DNA from: DATKMG01 sp035541995
GTDB lineage: Bacteria; Acidobacteriota; Terriglobia; Versatilivoradales; Versatilivoraceae
Reading direction: 5' to 3'
DNA length: 7,647 bases
Assembly: GCA_035541995.1 (NCBI GenBank)
Contig: DATKMG010000278.1
Span: forward strand, 1-7,647
The notes under the pieces were generated by a model. The model was not told the DNA's origin, searched no databases, and saw only the letters and a list, made by a program, of their open reading frames with translations. Position numbers and translations under genes: made by a program. Shown here one piece after another: positions 5,693 to 7,647 of this stretch. The stretch's first letter is position 1, and the number at the start of each line of letters is the position of its first letter.

Positions 5693-5729
5693 AAAAGGGT
5701 TGAAAGGGTTCGATGCTTTCAGCCCTTTT
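5693..5729 (+). terminator. Intrinsic terminator after tRNA-Phe
   Basis: AAAAGGGTTGAAAG (5693-5706) pairs with CTTTCAGCCCTTTT (5716-5729) over all 14 positions, with one T-G wobble, across a 9-base loop. The descending arm ends in TTTT followed by GTCTTT. The A-run on the other arm means it could also stop minus-strand transcription. It lies about 50 bases after the tRNA and 45 before the next gene's start. Confidence 0.75.
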
Positions 5730-5759
5730 GTCTTTCGCATTCGAAGATCATATCCATGA

Positions 5760-5764
5760 AAGGA
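5760..5764 (+). promoter_or_regulatory. Ribosome binding site choosing the 5774 start
   Basis: AAGGA at 5760-5764 lies nine bases before ATG 5774. The in-frame ATG at 5756 has nothing comparable upstream, and this site falls just inside that longer frame. The shorter start also gives a more typical signal peptide. Confidence 0.6.
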
Positions 5765-5773
5765 AATGGTATC

Positions 5774-6658
5774 ATGCATAGAACAAGATCGTGTCGTCGT
5801 GGGGTTTTGGCTGGTGCGGTTCTGATCGCGGGGTTGCTGGCAGCAAGTTTGGCCTTAGTTGCAGCAGACAATCCGGATGAGCGAATTGGCGGCTTTCTTC
5901 TGGGCCCTCAAGCCTATAGTTTTCGATTGTTTACATTTTTCGAAGCGCTTGACAAAGCCCAGGAGCTGGGCTGCCACGTGATTGAGGCCTACCCCGGGCA
6001 ACCGCTCAGCCCCCAGGACAGAACCCCTTTTGACCACAAAGCCAGTCCTGAAACCCTAGCCAAAGTCAAAGCCAAGTTGACACAGACCGGTATCCGCATC
6101 GTCAATTATGGGGTTGTTGAGCTGGGTACAACCGAGACGGAAGCACGGAGGGTATTCGAATTCGCCAAATCCATGGGTCTTCCTGCAATTACCACCGAGC
6201 CGGCTGAAGGTAGCATGGATATGATTGAGAAGCTGGTCAAGGAATACAATGTAAAGGTGGGAATTCACAATCATCCCAAACGATCCAAGGATCCTAAGTA
6301 TAGAAACTGGGACCCTAATTACATTCTCTCCCTGGTTAAGGACCGTGACTCCCGCATCGGATCAACAGCGGACACGGGCCACTGGGTTCGCTCGGGAATC
6401 AAACCGGTCGACGCCTTAAAGATCCTCAACGGTCGAATTATCAGTTCTCACCTTAAGGATCTGAATGAATTTGGACCCGAAGCCCACGACGTGCCTTATG
6501 GGAAGGGCGTTTCCGACATAAAGGGAATTTTGGAGGAACTGCAGCGCCAGAACTTCCAGGGGAACATTTCCATGGAATACGAGTACCACTGGAAGAATTC
6601 CCTCCCCGAACTGGCCGAGTGCGTTGAGTTCGTTCGCAATTTTGGCAAGAATCCGTGA
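5774..6658 (+). CDS. Secreted sugar phosphate isomerase/epimerase-like TIM-barrel protein
   Basis: A member of the xylose-isomerase-like (AP endonuclease 2) TIM-barrel superfamily. Relatives isomerise or epimerise sugars with a divalent metal, and the substrate here is unknown. From ATG 5774 the product has 294 residues, normal for the family. Likely metal and active-site residues are E142 (TTEP), H165 and H167 (GIHNHP), D200 and H203 (TADTGHW), H226 (SHLKD) and E268/E270 (SMEYEY). The N-terminus MHRTRSCRRG, then a hydrophobic stretch (VLAGAVLIAGLLAASLALV) and VAA-DN at about residue 31, is a classic Sec signal peptide, so the protein is probably periplasmic or exported. An in-frame ATG at 5756 would add six residues but lacks a ribosome binding site. 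It follows the tRNA-Phe terminator, and no clear promoter of its own was found. The exported enolase-family gene on the same strand suggests related sugar chemistry. Confidence 0.85.
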   Translation: MHRTRSCRRGVLAGAVLIAGLLAASLALVAADNPDERIGGFLLGPQAYSFRLFTFFEALDKAQELGCHVIEAYPGQPLSPQDRTPFDHKASPETLAKVKAKLTQTGIRIVNYGVVELGTTETEARRVFEFAKSMGLPAITTEPAEGSMDMIEKLVKEYNVKVGIHNHPKRSKDPKYRNWDPNYILSLVKDRDSRIGSTADTGHWVRSGIKPVDALKILNGRIISSHLKDLNEFGPEAHDVPYGKGVSDIKGILEELQRQNFQGNISMEYEYHWKNSLPELAECVEFVRNFGKNP

Positions 6659-6713
6659 AGACCGAGCCTGAAGCCGAGGAATCCAGACCAACCTGTAGCA
6701 GATGCCTGGTTCA

Positions 6714-6737
6714 GTCCGGCGTCTACAAAAGCCGGAC
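6714..6737. terminator. Inverted repeat between convergent genes, possible bidirectional terminator
   Basis: GTCCGGC (6714-6720) and GCCGGAC (6731-6737) form a perfect 7-bp stem with a 10-base loop, between the stops of the sugar isomerase-like gene and the alcohol dehydrogenase. The position suits a shared terminator. A T-rich tail is weak on both sides, so function is uncertain. Confidence 0.45.
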
Positions 6738-6765
6738 CGGTTTACCCAATTCCAGCCACGTGTCT

Positions 6766-7647
6766 TTATTCCTGCCTACTATCGGGGGTTTTCGATCGGA
6801 TTTCGAGGACGGCTGATCCATGGATGGCCCCGGATCGAAGTGCGGCCAAAGCCTCATTGGCTGCGGTCAAGGGAAACGTTTCGACAGCCGTGTGAATGGG
6901 GATGGAAGGGGCGAGCTTCAGGAACTCTTCTCCATCTTGTCGGGTCAAGTTGGCCACCGAGCGCAGCTGCCGTTCTCCCCACAGAATCTCGTAAGGAAAA
7001 GAGGGGATGTCACTCATGTGAATCCCGGCGCAAACTACAATCCCCCCTTTGGCGACAGCGCGAAGCGCGGAGGGCACCAAATCACCGGTTGGAGCGAAAA
7101 TGATGGCAGCATCCAGCCAATCAGGAGCAGCTTGATCGGGGTCTCCGGCCCAGATGGCCCCGAGATGGAGCGCGAATTTTTGTCCTCCTGAGTCCCCCGG
7201 ACGTGTAAACGCATACACCTGTCGCCCCTCATGGCGAGCCACCTGAATGAGAATATGGGCAGCAGCCCCGAACCCATAAAAACCGATTCGCTCGGCCTCT
7301 CCAATCAGTCGATAGGCTCGAAACCCGATCAGTCCTGCACAAAGCAGTGGCGCCGCTTGTAAGTCTGGATAATCTTCTGGAATTGGGAAGCAGAAGCGCT
7401 CGTCAGCCAGGGTATATTCGGCAAAACCGCCATCAATCTGGTAGCCGGTAAATCGGGCATTGTCGCACAGGTTCTCGCGCCCTGACCGGCAATAGCGACA
7501 CTCCCCGCAAGTCCAACCCAGCCAGGGCACTCCCACTCGCTCTCCAAGCTTGTAGCGGGTCACTTGCTGGCCCAATCCATCCACTGTACCGACAATTTGA
7601 TGGCCTGGAATCAACGGGAGCTTCGGCTGCATTAGCTCTCCATCAAC
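6766..7647 (-). CDS. Zinc-dependent alcohol dehydrogenase, N-terminus beyond the window
   Basis: A medium-chain (MDR) Zn/NAD(P) alcohol dehydrogenase. The visible 293 residues begin VDGELMQPKLPLIPGHQIVG. The frame stays open to the window edge and the family continues upstream of VDGEL, so the ATG at 7632 is internal and about 40 residues, including the first catalytic-zinc Cys, are missing. Seen in order are GHQ (H16, zinc ligand), the structural zinc cysteines C47, C50, C53 and C61 (CGECRYCRSGRENLC), C103 (LLCAG, third zinc ligand), and the nucleotide-binding GFYGFGAAAH (122-131). The C-terminal substrate domain ends with SAVLEIRS. The Glu that often follows the zinc His is Gln here, which I recall as usual for the AdhA-like subgroup. 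The product is cytoplasmic and interconverts alcohols and aldehydes or ketones. It converges on the sugar isomerase-like gene. The exact substrate is unknown. Confidence 0.9.
   Translation of the reverse strand, partial: VDGELMQPKLPLIPGHQIVGTVDGLGQQVTRYKLGERVGVPWLGWTCGECRYCRSGRENLCDNARFTGYQIDGGFAEYTLADERFCFPIPEDYPDLQAAPLLCAGLIGFRAYRLIGEAERIGFYGFGAAAHILIQVARHEGRQVYAFTRPGDSGGQKFALHLGAIWAGDPDQAAPDWLDAAIIFAPTGDLVPSALRAVAKGGIVVCAGIHMSDIPSFPYEILWGERQLRSVANLTRQDGEEFLKLAPSIPIHTAVETFPLTAANEALAALRSGAIHGSAVLEIRSKTPDSRQE

Noticed and set aside
5582..5779. 65-residue minus-strand frame ending GVEPPTPAFSGLRSTA
   Set aside because: It reads the antisense of the tRNA-Phe gene and the terminator. This PPTPAFSGLRST-type peptide is a well-known false protein produced by translating tRNA genes backwards.
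6820..7304. Frames of 123 residues (+) and 89 residues (-) within the alcohol dehydrogenase region
   Set aside because: Both overlap the clearly coding zinc dehydrogenase frame, which has its zinc and nucleotide-binding motifs in place.
1..7647. CRISPR array, insertion sequence, phage genes or a defence system
   Set aside because: No regularly spaced direct repeats, transposase, integrase, capsid or nuclease-type genes were seen on either strand.

Overview
The window is bacterial chromosomal DNA from a moderate-GC organism. My best guess is an Acidobacteriota-like lineage, and this is inference only. It rests on a long, divergent arginyl-tRNA synthetase and on secreted members of the mandelate racemase and sugar phosphate isomerase families. 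No rRNA or other lineage marker is present, so the placement is tentative.

Layout. Positions 1-1098 hold three short minus-strand genes with patchy composition (the first 60 bases are 43/60 G or C): a YdhR-like small monooxygenase fold protein, a three-helix membrane protein of unknown role, and a decayed DUF4160 gene. Positions 1099-1376 have no gene but contain hairpins and a candidate promoter. They lead into argS (1377-3389, +), which converges on thpR (3447-4055, -). A 129-bp divergent region then leads to an enolase-superfamily dehydratase or racemase with a Tat-like leader (4185-5375, +). Next comes a complete tRNA-Phe(GAA) at 5571-5646 with its own consensus-like promoter and a strong hairpin terminator. 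It is followed by a secreted xylose-isomerase-like TIM-barrel protein (5774-6658, +). The window closes with a convergent zinc alcohol dehydrogenase (6766 to the edge, -) whose first roughly 40 codons lie outside.

How the genes fit together. argS, thpR and the tRNA are translation or RNA housekeeping units. The enolase-family enzyme, the TIM-barrel isomerase and the alcohol dehydrogenase look like sugar or sugar-acid metabolism. The first two carry export signals, which suggests carbohydrate chemistry outside the cytoplasm. They are not one simple operon, because a tRNA unit with its own promoter and terminator separates the first two and the dehydrogenase points the other way. The short-gene cluster at the left resembles mobile accessory cargo, possibly gene cassettes, but a complete recombination site cannot be seen. 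I did not find a clearly new multi-gene system. The observations most worth checking are the two exported carbohydrate enzymes, the divergent ArgRS, and the cassette-like left end with its broken DUF4160 gene.
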